Assembly: GCA_021151805.1 (NCBI GenBank)
Contig: JAGKWN010000034.1
Coordinates: 1 to 38,180, forward strand
Direction of reading: 5' to 3'
DNA length: 38,180 nt
Source of the DNA: Cytophagaceae bacterium
GTDB lineage: Bacteria > Bacteroidota > Bacteroidia > Cytophagales > Cytophagaceae
The stretch's first letter is position 1. Each line of letters starts with the position of its first letter. The translations under genes and the position numbers were made by a program. Shown in pieces: positions 22,867-29,904 of this stretch. Under the pieces are notes generated by a model, which worked only from the letters and a program-made list of their open reading frames with translations, was not told the origin of the DNA and searched no databases.

Positions 22867-24147
22867 ATGGAGTTAGCATTTTTGTACGAAAGCTTTTTGG
22901 AACATCGTTCGGTAACAACCGATACGAGAAAAGTGAAGCAGAATGATTTATTCTTTGCCTTAAAAGGTCCCAATTTCAATGGCAACGCATTCGCAGAGAA
23001 AGCTCTCGAAATGGGTGCTTCTTATGTGATCGTAGACGAACCGGATGTTGTTAAAGACGACCGCTACGTATTGGTGGAAGATGTATTGACAACCTTGCAG
23101 GCACTGGCTAATCTGCACCGTAGAACGCTGGGCATTCCGATCCTGGCTATTACAGGTTCGAATGGAAAAACCACGACCAAAGAATTGGTAAATGCGGTGA
23201 TGAGTAAAAAATATAAAACCTACGCAACGGCAGGCAACCTGAATAACCATATCGGTATTCCGCTTACCTTACTGGCAATGGATGAAAGCATCGAGTTTGG
23301 TATTGTGGAAATGGGGGCAAACCACCAGAAAGAAATTGAATCCTATTGTCGTTTCACAGAACCGAATTATGGTTTGATCAACAACGTTGGTAAAGCACAC
23401 TTGGAAGGTTTTGGCGGATTTGAAGGCGTGAAGAAAGGTAAAGGTGAGTTGTACCAATATCTGTTTGAAACCAACGGAATAGCTTTCATCAATTCCAAGA
23501 ACGAACATCTGATGGAAATGTCTCCTTTTGAATCTCCGATTCTGTATGGGCGGAACAGTGATTTTTATACTGCAAAATTCTTAAAGAGCGATCCCTTTGT
23601 AACGTTCATTGCAGGTAACGAAGAATTGGTTGAAACCAAACTGATCGGCGATTACAACTTCGATAACATTTTAGCAGCATTATGTATCGGTAAATATTTT
23701 GGAGTGCCATCGATCGCAGCAAATCAGGCGATTGAGCAATATGATCCTACGAATAATCGTTCTCAAATTGCAAAGACGAATCACAATGAAGTGATTTTAG
23801 ATTCCTACAATGCAAACCCAACATCCATGCGTGCAGCGATCGAAAACTTTGCTTCACTGAATAAGGATAATAAAGTATTAATCCTTGGTGATATGTATGA
23901 GTTGGGAGAGGAGAGTGAAGCAGAGCATGCAACCATCGGAGCGATTCTGCACTTGCTGAGTGATACTGAAGTTGTACTGATCGGTAAACATATGCAGGCA
24001 GCATTTAACGAATGCCCAACTGCGAAATACTTTGAAACCAAACCCGAAGCTGTAACCTATCTGGAAGCAAATCCGCTGAAAGATAAAACCATTCTGCTAA
24101 AAGGCTCAAGAGGCATGGGGCTGGAAACATTGATGCCTTTGTTTTAA
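22867..24147 (+). CDS. murF: UDP-N-acetylmuramoyl-tripeptide--D-alanyl-D-alanine ligase MurF
   Basis: Cytoplasmic Mur ligase that adds D-Ala-D-Ala to UDP-MurNAc-tripeptide in peptidoglycan precursor synthesis. It is 426 residues long, slightly shorter than many MurF proteins. The N-terminal domain contains SVTTDTRKVKQNDLFFALKG (UDP-binding signature), the central ATPase domain has ITGSNGKTTTKE (P-loop about 97-103) and VEMGANHQKEIE, and the C-terminal domain has DSYNANPTSMRAAI and LGDMYELGEESEAEH, both typical of MurF. It has its own promoter and is followed after 33 nt by a haem-binding protein gene in the same direction. Confidence 0.96.
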   Translation: MELAFLYESFLEHRSVTTDTRKVKQNDLFFALKGPNFNGNAFAEKALEMGASYVIVDEPDVVKDDRYVLVEDVLTTLQALANLHRRTLGIPILAITGSNGKTTTKELVNAVMSKKYKTYATAGNLNNHIGIPLTLLAMDESIEFGIVEMGANHQKEIESYCRFTEPNYGLINNVGKAHLEGFGGFEGVKKGKGELYQYLFETNGIAFINSKNEHLMEMSPFESPILYGRNSDFYTAKFLKSDPFVTFIAGNEELVETKLIGDYNFDNILAALCIGKYFGVPSIAANQAIEQYDPTNNRSQIAKTNHNEVILDSYNANPTSMRAAIENFASLNKDNKVLILGDMYELGEESEAEHATIGAILHLLSDTEVVLIGKHMQAAFNECPTAKYFETKPEAVTYLEANPLKDKTILLKGSRGMGLETLMPLF

Positions 24148-24180
24148 CATACACCGCTGAATATTCAATAAATAAACAAT

Positions 24181-24618
24181 ATGAAAAAGAAGATAATCAT
24201 TGGCCTGTTGGTTCTTTTAGTGCTGATACAAATTATCCGCGTTGATAAAACAAATCCACCTGTTGATGTGAATAATGATTTTATTACGGTAACAAAAGCC
24301 CCTGTTGAAATCGCGGCATTGTTGAAAACCGCCTGCTATGATTGTCATTCCAATGAGACTAAATACCCGTGGTATTTTAATGTTGCCCCAATTTCCTGGT
24401 GGGCGAAAGATCATGTGAATGATGGCCGCAAACATTTGAATTATTCAATCTGGAATACATACAATAAAGAAAGACAGAATCACAAACTGGAAGAAATGTA
24501 TTCAGAAGTGGAAGAAGGAGAAATGCCTTTATCTTCTTATACCATGGTGCATGGTGATGCAAAATTAACAGCTGAACAAAAAAAGGCGTTGACTGAATGG
24601 TTGAAAACTGTAAAATAA
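24181..24618 (+). CDS. Membrane-anchored haem-binding domain protein
   Basis: A 145-residue protein with an N-terminal hydrophobic anchor or signal (MKKKIIIGLLVLLVLIQIIR) and one c-type haem site, CYDCH, in KTACYDCHSNETKYPWYFNV. PISWWAKDHVNDGRKHLNYS and EMPLSSYTMVHGDAKLT match the small haem-binding family found in Bacteroidota. It is probably a periplasm-facing electron carrier; the redox partner is unknown. It follows murF by 33 nt, though a functional link is unlikely. An inverted repeat that probably works as a bidirectional terminator follows the stop. Confidence 0.88.
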   Translation: MKKKIIIGLLVLLVLIQIIRVDKTNPPVDVNNDFITVTKAPVEIAALLKTACYDCHSNETKYPWYFNVAPISWWAKDHVNDGRKHLNYSIWNTYNKERQNHKLEEMYSEVEEGEMPLSSYTMVHGDAKLTAEQKKALTEWLKTVK

Positions 24619-24623
24619 TTATG

Positions 24624-24698
24624 AATTATAAATTATGAGTTATGAATTGCGATTAGCGAACGCTACTATTCATAATTTATAACTCATAATTTATAATT
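24624..24698. repeat. AT-rich inverted repeat, family 2, probable bidirectional terminator
   Basis: A 25-nt arm at 24624-24648 (AATTATAAATTATGAG...) is inversely repeated at 24674-24698 with one mismatch. A small AGCG-AA-CGCT palindrome lies in the centre (24655-24664). The right arm includes the stop codon and last codons (INYEL) of the araC-type gene on the minus strand. Confidence 0.8.
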
Positions 24699-25573
24699 GC
24701 TCTCCTGTATTCGCTCGGCGATACGCCGGTGATTTTTTTGAAGTATTTTGAGAAATACGATTGGTCTGCAAAATTCAATTGAAAGGCTATTTCCTGAACC
24801 GTGTATTCTGTATGTGTCAGCAGACGCTTTATTTCAAGTGCCATGCGGTCGTTGATGAAATCGGTAGGTGTGCGGCCTGTAAATTCTTTTACAGTTTCAC
24901 TTAAGTGATTGGCCGTTACCTGCAACGCATCTGCATATTCTTTCACACCGATATTCTCCGTACATTTTTCTTCAATCAGTTGCTTGAAACGCTTGATGAG
25001 GATATGGCCTTTCTTTAATTGCGTTCCCTCAGGCTGCGGATACAAACGTTTGCAATGGATCAGTATTAAGTCAAGCAAGGCATGCGTAGCTTCTTTGCTG
25101 TCGATCGCATTTGTATTTACTTCGATCAGTGTTTTTCTGAACAAGGAATCCAGTTCTTCAATCTCTGCGGTATGTTGCAGGTATAACGGCGGATTGTCAT
25201 ATTTCAATGAATAGAAAAAAGGAAATTCAAATAATTTATATGGATCTGATTTATTGGATAAGTAGAACGCAGAACTGAACAGGAAAATGTAACCATTGAT
25301 ATCTTCTGAAAATTTAATTTCGTGTATTTGTCCGGGTGAAAGAAAAAACACGGTGTTGGGTTTGATCTTGTATTCCTGCAGGTCAATGGTATAGGTGCCT
25401 GTGCCGTGCGTAACAAAAAGAATTTCGTAAAAGTCATCGTGCCTGTGTGGATAGGCTACTTTGAAGTCCCGGTCTTTATTGAATATTTCAACATTATATA
25501 AGGTTTCATCATTCGTTTTTTTTGAAAACGTATCAATGGAATATACGGGAATATGCTGCGTTTTTTGTTTCAT
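24677..25573 (-). CDS. AraC-family transcriptional regulator
   Basis: A 298-residue regulator with an N-terminal cupin-like sensing domain (AYPHRHDDFYEILFVTHGTGTY, then NTVFFLSPGQIHEI, about 40-90) and a C-terminal double helix-turn-helix (about 195-295; LQVTANHLSETVKEFTGRTP, and IAFQLNFADQSYFSKYFKKITGVSPSEYR). The HRHDDFYEI signature is common in AraC regulators that sense small metabolites. The ATG overlaps the pruA stop by 4 nt (ATGA), implying coupled translation and a role in controlling the proline/P5C genes, as inference. The last five residues lie within an AT-rich inverted repeat. Confidence 0.92.
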   Translation of the reverse strand: MKQKTQHIPVYSIDTFSKKTNDETLYNVEIFNKDRDFKVAYPHRHDDFYEILFVTHGTGTYTIDLQEYKIKPNTVFFLSPGQIHEIKFSEDINGYIFLFSSAFYLSNKSDPYKLFEFPFFYSLKYDNPPLYLQHTAEIEELDSLFRKTLIEVNTNAIDSKEATHALLDLILIHCKRLYPQPEGTQLKKGHILIKRFKQLIEEKCTENIGVKEYADALQVTANHLSETVKEFTGRTPTDFINDRMALEIKRLLTHTEYTVQEIAFQLNFADQSYFSKYFKKITGVSPSEYRRAIINYEL

Positions 25574-27192
25574 TCAGAAAGTTTCATGCAGTCGTACATA
25601 AAATCATGCGGCGGTGCAAAGTTTTCCTTGATCACCTGCGGACTCACCCAGCGTAGCAGATTCAGCACAGAGCCTGCTTTATCGTTCGTGCCTGATAAAC
25701 GTGCACCGCCGAATGGCTGCTGATTTACAATAGCACCGGTAGGTTTGTCATTGATGTAGAAATTGCCCGCACTATAATACAACGCTCTCCTGACTTCTTC
25801 GATATGTATGGCTTGGCGGGCAAAGATACTTCCTGTTAATGCGTAGCCTGTAGAAGTATCAACCAGTGTAAGCACATGGTTCCAGTCTTTATCTTCATAC
25901 ACATAAATAGTTAATACAGGCCCGAAGATCTCTTCCGTCATGGTTTGGTATTCTGGATTTGTTGTTACAATAATTGTCGGCTGGATAAAATAGCCAACGG
26001 AATCATCGTACGTACCACCAGCAACAATAGACGCTTCAGAAGATTTTTTCGCTGCTTCAATGTAACTCACAATTTTATCAAATGCTTTTTTATCAATCAC
26101 TGCATTGATGAAATTGGAAAAGTCTTCAACGGTTCCAACTTTAATAGCAGCAATCATGTGCAGCATTTTTTCCTGCAGCGACTGCCAGATCGAAGCCGGA
26201 ATGTAGGCGCGTGAAGCAGCAGAGCATTTCTGTCCCTGGTACTCAAAAGCTCCGCGGATCAATGCTACAGCCAAGGCTTTCACATCACAGTCGGGGTGGG
26301 CGAGCACAAAGTCCTTACCACCGGTTTCGCCAACGATGCGCGGGAAATTTTGGTATAGATCAATATTCTGGTAAACAGTTTTTGTAATGTGTTTGAAAAC
26401 GGCTGTACTACCGGTAAAATGCAAGCCTGCAAATTTCCGGTGCTGGAAAATAATATCACCCGTAAGCGGGCCGTCGGTGTAGATGAGATTAATCACACCA
26501 TCCGGTAACCCAGCTTCCATCAGCACTTTCATAATGATACGAGCCGAATAGATTTGCGTGTATGCCGGTTTCCAAACGATGGTATTGCCCATCAATGCGG
26601 GAGCGGAGGGTAGGTTACCGGCAATCGCAGTGAAGTTGAAAGGTGTAAGTGCAAACACAAATCCTTCCAGCGGACGGTATACCATTTGATTTTTTATGCC
26701 TTCCGGAGAATAGGGCTGTATGTTTTCGATCTCACGAGCAAACTGCACATTCAGTCGCAGAAAATCAATCAGCTCGCAGGCTGAATCTATTTCTGCCTGA
26801 TACACATTTTTGGATTGCCCTAACATGGTTGCTGCATTGATCTCCGCACGGTACGCTCCGGCAAGCAAGTCTGCTGCTTTTAAAAATATAGCTGCCCGCT
26901 CTTCCAGGGTTTTATGACACCAGCTTTGTTTGGCATGCAGCGCTGCAGTAATTGCTTGAGTAACATGAGTACCTGTTCCTTCGCAGAAATAACCAAGTGT
27001 ATGCTTATGTTCATGGGGAGGTGAAATACGAATACGCTTGTCTGTAAATACTTCTTTCCCGTTTATAATCATCGAAACAAGTACTTCTGAAGCCTTCAGT
27101 GTTTGTAAGGTTTCCTGCAGGTGTATTCTTTCTTTTGAGCCCGGCGCGTATTGCAATACATTTTCGTTTGTCATAGCACGAGTGTTTGTCAT
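25570..27192 (-). CDS. pruA: L-glutamate gamma-semialdehyde (P5C) dehydrogenase
   Basis: A 540-residue aldehyde dehydrogenase that oxidises glutamate semialdehyde to glutamate with NAD+, the second step of proline catabolism. Family features are TPFNFTAIAGNLPSAPALMGNTIVWKP (split: TPFNFTAIAGNLPSAP and GNTIVWKP), GLHFTGSTAVF, VGETGGKDF (catalytic Glu), the nucleophile in YQGQKCSAASR (Cys323), EEIFGPVLTIYVY and NFYINDKPTGAIVNQQPFGG, all specific to the monofunctional Bacteroidota/eukaryote-type P5CDH. An alternative ATG gives MTNENVLQYAPGS at 27174. The araC gene overlaps its 3' end. The first proline-catabolism enzyme, putA/prodh, is not in the window. Confidence 0.94.
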   Translation of the reverse strand: MTNTRAMTNENVLQYAPGSKERIHLQETLQTLKASEVLVSMIINGKEVFTDKRIRISPPHEHKHTLGYFCEGTGTHVTQAITAALHAKQSWCHKTLEERAAIFLKAADLLAGAYRAEINAATMLGQSKNVYQAEIDSACELIDFLRLNVQFAREIENIQPYSPEGIKNQMVYRPLEGFVFALTPFNFTAIAGNLPSAPALMGNTIVWKPAYTQIYSARIIMKVLMEAGLPDGVINLIYTDGPLTGDIIFQHRKFAGLHFTGSTAVFKHITKTVYQNIDLYQNFPRIVGETGGKDFVLAHPDCDVKALAVALIRGAFEYQGQKCSAASRAYIPASIWQSLQEKMLHMIAAIKVGTVEDFSNFINAVIDKKAFDKIVSYIEAAKKSSEASIVAGGTYDDSVGYFIQPTIIVTTNPEYQTMTEEIFGPVLTIYVYEDKDWNHVLTLVDTSTGYALTGSIFARQAIHIEEVRRALYYSAGNFYINDKPTGAIVNQQPFGGARLSGTNDKAGSVLNLLRWVSPQVIKENFAPPHDFMYDCMKLSE

Positions 27193-27214
27193 GGTCTCAA
27201 TATGGGTTAAAAAA

Positions 27215-27910
27215 TTAAAGGATCTCTTTCAATTCAATCAGATTGCTGATTTCAAATTGAATATTTTCATTGTGTTTTTTCCGATCCGGATTGTAAAATA
27301 CATTTCCGAAGCCTACCTGCTTTGCACCCAAAACATCAGCATATAGATCATCACCAATCATGATGCTGCTCTCGGCTTTGCTGCCGGTTGTCTGAAGGGC
27401 ATATTCAAAGATCTGCGGTTCCGGCTTTTTATGTCCGGTATGATCTGCATGAATCAACGATTCGAAATATTTTTCCAATCCCGAATGTTTCATCTTCACA
27501 TGTTGGGTTTCAGAAAAACCATTCGTAATAATGTGCAGCGAATATCCTTTCTCTTTTAAATAATCCAGGATCTCGAATGAGTTACTGTGCACATGTGGTT
27601 TCGTTGGACACAGTTCGATAAAATGTGTATCGATACGTGCAGGTACGTGATGGGCTTCAATACCTAAGAGCTTGAATGTACGGGGGAAACGTTCCGTACG
27701 CAACTCTTCCTTGGTTACTTCATTGCGGTGAAATCCTTCCCACATGGTATCGTTGATGTGGCGGTATGTTTTCTGAAAATCCGGAACGGTGAAACCAAAT
27801 TTTTCGAGTTCGTAGATAGCGTACAATTCCTGCAGGGTTTCCGCGCAGTTCTGCGTGAAATCCCAAAGGGTATGATCCAGATCAAAGAAAACGGTTTTGT
27901 ATGTTCTCAT
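27215..27910 (-). CDS. HAD-family nucleotidase, YjjG-like
   Basis: A 231-residue HAD hydrolase similar to YjjG, a pyrimidine 5'-nucleotidase active on non-canonical nucleotides. Motif I is FFDLDHTLWDF (DxDxT), motif II is ITNGFSE, motif III Lys is in HTGHKKPEPQIFEYAL, and motif IV is MIGDDLYADVLGAKQVGF. A helical cap domain occupies about 20-90 (NDTMWEGFHRNEVTKEELR). It is cytoplasmic. It starts 1 nt after the stop of the upstream ferredoxin gene and ends 22 nt before pruA, so it is part of the minus-strand operon. Substrate identity is from family only. Confidence 0.9.
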   Translation of the reverse strand: MRTYKTVFFDLDHTLWDFTQNCAETLQELYAIYELEKFGFTVPDFQKTYRHINDTMWEGFHRNEVTKEELRTERFPRTFKLLGIEAHHVPARIDTHFIELCPTKPHVHSNSFEILDYLKEKGYSLHIITNGFSETQHVKMKHSGLEKYFESLIHADHTGHKKPEPQIFEYALQTTGSKAESSIMIGDDLYADVLGAKQVGFGNVFYNPDRKKHNENIQFEISNLIELKEIL

Positions 27911-27911
27911 A

Positions 27912-28217
27912 TCAGAAGTTCAGTTTCAGTCGTTCAACAGGAACATTATTTACCAGGTGACTTTCAACAATCTCCTGTACATCTTCGGGAGTAACTCTTC
28001 CATAGAATACCCCCTCAGGATAAACAACCAGCGCTGGTCCATGTGCACACACATCAATACAACCTGCCCGCTGTGCACGTATCTCTATAGCCAGCTTCCT
28101 GTTTTTAATTTCTTTTTTGAAAGTTTCAACAAGTTCCATGCCCCGCTTTTCTCCACAACATTCTCTGCCGTCGGTGCGTTCGTTCGTACAGATAAAAACG
28201 TGTTTTTTAAATTTCAT
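27912..28217 (-). CDS. (2Fe-2S) thioredoxin-like ferredoxin domain protein
   Basis: A 101-residue protein of the thioredoxin-like [2Fe-2S] ferredoxin family. Cluster cysteines are seen in HVFICTNERTDGRECCGEKRG and in RAGCIDVCAHGPALVVYPEG, the typical C...CC and CxxxC arrangement. VFYGRVTPEDVQEIVESHL is the usual C-terminal signature. It probably serves as an electron carrier or storage of a redox centre, with unknown partner. The stop is followed by the HAD gene after 1 nt, and the gene lies 35 nt after arsR. Its linkage to an ArsR-type regulator suggests redox- or metal-responsive expression (inference). Confidence 0.9.
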   Translation of the reverse strand: MKFKKHVFICTNERTDGRECCGEKRGMELVETFKKEIKNRKLAIEIRAQRAGCIDVCAHGPALVVYPEGVFYGRVTPEDVQEIVESHLVNNVPVERLKLNF

Positions 28218-28252
28218 ATTGCGTAATAGTTATCAATGTTTAATCAGGGTTT

Positions 28253-28654
28253 TTATAAATCAGGTACCTTATAAATTTTCTTCTTGATGTGCTGTTTACG
28301 TATGGCCAGCTCATTGTTTGCATACAATGTTCTGTATTCAATCAGGTCCTTGTATAGTTGCTGTTCTTTGCCAAAAAGTTTGAACAGTTGTTTTAAGATG
28401 TCTATATACGTTTCATTGATGAAATAGTAGACCCACTGATCCACTTTCCGGTATTTGACCAGACCAATGGATTTTAAAACACTTAAATGGCGGGAAGTTT
28501 TTGTTTGTGTATAGTCGAGAATCAGTTCGAGATCAGAAATACACATCTCTTCATTGATCAGAATAAGATTCAGAATCCGGATTCTGGATTCATCACTGAA
28601 TGCTTTCAGAATCTCGGAACCTTTCAGAATATCTACCGTTTTTAGTCGTATCAT
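28253..28654 (-). CDS. ArsR-family transcriptional regulator
   Basis: A 133-residue winged-helix regulator (MIRLKTVDILKGSEILKAFS, DESRIRILNLI, TKTSRHLSVLKSIGLVKYRK, VDQWVYYFI). The alpha3 metal-site motif of classical ArsR (CxC) appears as MCISDLE with only one Cys, so the classical arsenic site is absent. Start ATG 28654 is chosen because a TAnnTTTG box (28670-28677, minus strand) lies 16 nt upstream; the longer TTG-started frame at 28672 would begin inside that box. An inverted repeat covers the promoter and start, indicating autoregulation. It heads the run ferredoxin-HAD-pruA-araC. Confidence 0.88.
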   Translation of the reverse strand: MIRLKTVDILKGSEILKAFSDESRIRILNLILINEEMCISDLELILDYTQTKTSRHLSVLKSIGLVKYRKVDQWVYYFINETYIDILKQLFKLFGKEQQLYKDLIEYRTLYANNELAIRKQHIKKKIYKVPDL

Positions 28655-28680
28655 GTATATTCGTTCAATCAAATATACAT
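28653..28680. promoter_or_regulatory. ArsR operator and promoter
   Basis: Perfect 8-nt arms ATGTATAT (28653-28660) and ATATACAT (28673-28680) flank a 12-nt spacer, a spacing like ArsR/SmtB operators. On the minus strand the element includes a TATATTTG promoter box (28670-28677) and reaches into the arsR start codon. Confidence 0.65.
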
Positions 28681-28722
28681 AAATACTTAGTGTAAAACCC
28701 TTGTTTGGGACAATAATTAGCG

Positions 28723-28741
28723 ATTAAAGCAGTTCTAAATA
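28723..28741. promoter_or_regulatory. Operator candidate, site 4
   Basis: ATTAAAGCAGTTCTAAA then TA. The right half (AGTTCTAAATA) is identical to sites 1 and 3; the left arm is poor. It lies 22 nt upstream of TAACTTGT (28763-28770), a weak promoter-like element, before the gene starting at 28793. Confidence 0.3.
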
Positions 28742-28792
28742 GCAATGATGAACGGTTTTTTTTAACTTGTAACCAATAAAATTGAATGCCCT

Positions 28793-29458
28793 TTGAAAAA
28801 AAGTATATATAGTAAGATCATAACAAGTCTGGTACTGATGCTATTCTTTAGCGTAGCGCATGCGCAGTCGCCAAGAAAGATCATTCAGTTTTCAGGTCTG
28901 ATTGTTTCCGGTGATAGTGCCTACGGTACACCGGGTGTATACATATTTGTGCCAAAGGAAGGGAGGGGGACGATGTCCAATGCGATTGGTTATTTTTCCA
29001 TGGCAGCTCTTACCGGCGATAGTGTTGTTATTAAATCCATCGGATACAAGGAAAAAACATTTGTCGTTCCTTATACATTAGAAGATAAGGTGTCTGTTAT
29101 TATTGAAATTCTGGAAGACACGCTCTACATGCCGATTATAGAAATTACCCCCTGGCCTACGGAACGTTTGTTTAAGGAAGCATTTGTAGCACTACAGCTC
29201 CCTGAACAGAATTATTCGAACATGCACAACAATCTTAATGAGCAGGTGTTAAAACGTATGATGTATAATTTGGGCGAAGATGCGAGTGCCAATCATAAAT
29301 ATTATCTGCAGCAACAAACCTTGCAGGTGCAGAATCAATATTATGCACCAACGTTATCATTAACAAATCCGTTTGCCTGGAAGAGTTTTATTGACGGAGT
29401 GAAAAAAGGTGAGTTGAAGAAGAAATATCCAAATCAGGTTACTCCTGAAGATGAATAA
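28793..29458 (+). CDS. Exported protein with carboxypeptidase-regulatory-like domain
   Basis: A 221-residue protein that starts with TTG at 28793 (read as MKKSIYSKII). No ATG is usable: the ATG at 28786-28788 is out of frame and terminates at once. A signal peptide follows (SLVLMLFFSVAHA, then QS). Residues about 30-105 (IQFSGLIVSGDSAYGTPGVY, NAIGYFSMAALTGDSVVIKSIGYKEKTFVV) form a CarboxypepD_reg-like beta-sandwich, as found in the N-termini of TonB-dependent receptors and in DUF5686-type proteins. The remainder is probably helical, with a Lys-rich C-terminus. No catalytic motif was seen. It is divergent from arsR and precedes the attenuator region. Confidence 0.8.
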   Translation: MKKSIYSKIITSLVLMLFFSVAHAQSPRKIIQFSGLIVSGDSAYGTPGVYIFVPKEGRGTMSNAIGYFSMAALTGDSVVIKSIGYKEKTFVVPYTLEDKVSVIIEILEDTLYMPIIEITPWPTERLFKEAFVALQLPEQNYSNMHNNLNEQVLKRMMYNLGEDASANHKYYLQQQTLQVQNQYYAPTLSLTNPFAWKSFIDGVKKGELKKKYPNQVTPEDE

Positions 29459-29482
29459 AATCTTTGTTTAAATTAAATCAAT

Positions 29483-29512
29483 CCAATATTGTAAACTATT
29501 TTTCAATATTGG
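29483..29512. repeat. Inverted repeat upstream of the attenuator promoter
   Basis: CCAATATTG (29483-29491) and its perfect complement CAATATTGG (29504-29512), 12-nt spacer. It ends 8 nt before the TTTTG element of the leader promoter. It could be a regulator site or a weak terminator for the upstream gene, although no T run follows on the plus strand. Confidence 0.6.
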
Positions 29513-29520
29513 AAAATTAA

Positions 29521-29553
29521 TTTTGAAAAGTAAAAAAATAGTTTCTACCTTTG
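29521..29553 (+). promoter_or_regulatory. Promoter of the double-leader region
   Basis: TTTTG (29521-29525), exactly 20 nt, TACCTTTG (29546-29553): a full match to the Bacteroidota -33/-7 promoter. The leader ATG begins only 4 nt after the -7 box, so the transcript would be nearly leaderless. No comparable promoter precedes the second leader. Confidence 0.8.
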
Positions 29554-29557
29554 AATT

Positions 29558-29632
29558 ATGAATTACACAAACAAATGTACTCTATCAGTCCTTTCAGTGG
29601 TCGCAGCACATGCGGTTAAGCGGGCTATATAG
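29558..29632 (+). CDS. Attenuator leader peptide 1 (24 aa)
   Basis: Short ORF MNYTNKCTLSVL then SVVAAHAVKRAI. It contains four Val and four Ala codons in the second half. The last codons AAG CGG GCT overlap the AGCGGGCT antiterminator segment. An intrinsic terminator follows 24 nt after the stop. It shares the layout Met-Asn...Lys-Cys-Thr/Ser with leader peptide 2, suggesting common origin. It is not detected as a gene by length, but promoter, ORF, complementary segments and terminator agree. The product itself is expected to have no function besides being translated. Confidence 0.75.
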   Translation: MNYTNKCTLSVLSVVAAHAVKRAI

Positions 29633-29687
29633 GTGTATCTGTAAACCATATATATAAAGTCCCGCTCTCAACAGGCGGGACTTTTTT
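29619..29687 (+). terminator. Attenuator 1: antiterminator segment and terminator
   Basis: Terminator stem AAAGTCCCGC (29656-29665) with GCGGGACTTT (29675-29684), 9-nt loop, T run 29682-29687. The segment AGCGGGCT at 29619-29626, within the last leader codons, can pair with AG-T-CCCGCT at 29658-29666 (eight pairs, one bulged T), destroying the terminator. Confidence 0.8.
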
Positions 29688-29718
29688 ATTTGTTAAATAT
29701 TGAATTGAAATAATTGTT

Positions 29719-29814
29719 ATGAATTTATCGCTCACACATCATACATCGAAATGTTCAGCCGCGCTTCTTGCAGTCGTGGTGAAGGCAGTCTATGTCCGAG
29801 TCTGGGTGGTATAA
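29719..29814 (+). CDS. Attenuator leader peptide 2 (31 aa), Val-rich
   Basis: Short ORF MNLSLTHHTSKCSAALL then AVVVKAVYVRVWVV. It holds eight Val codons, all in the last 13 positions, plus four Ala and four Leu. The final codons GTC TGG GTG GTA contain the TGGGTGGT antiterminator segment. No promoter-like TAnnTTTG precedes it, so it should be reached only by readthrough of the first terminator. It is followed 30 nt after the stop by the second terminator. Confidence 0.78.
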   Translation: MNLSLTHHTSKCSAALLAVVVKAVYVRVWVV

Positions 29815-29876
29815 TATTATCGTAACGTGTTACTGATTTTATTGAAGGCCTCCCGAAAAAACGGGAGGCCTTTTTT
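29803..29876 (+). terminator. Attenuator 2: antiterminator segment and terminator
   Basis: Terminator stem AAGGCCTCCCG (29845-29855) with CGGGAGGCCTT (29862-29872), A-rich loop of 6 nt, T run 29871-29876. TGGGTGGT at 29803-29810 can pair with GCCTCCCG at 29848-29855 (seven of eight positions, two of them G-U). The terminator ends 28 nt before the aminotransferase ATG. Confidence 0.8.
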
Positions 29877-29904
29877 GTTTGTCACCATTTAAATACATAC
29901 ACAT

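Noticed and set aside
24624..24698. Attachment site or IS end
   Set aside because: The position between convergent genes, AT-rich symmetric arms and lack of an integrase favour a repeat used as terminator.
29558..29814. The two short hydrophobic ORFs as type I toxins
   Set aside because: Each is followed by a terminator whose 5' arm complements the ORF's last codons, and they precede an amino acid metabolism gene. No antisense promoter or antitoxin RNA was seen.
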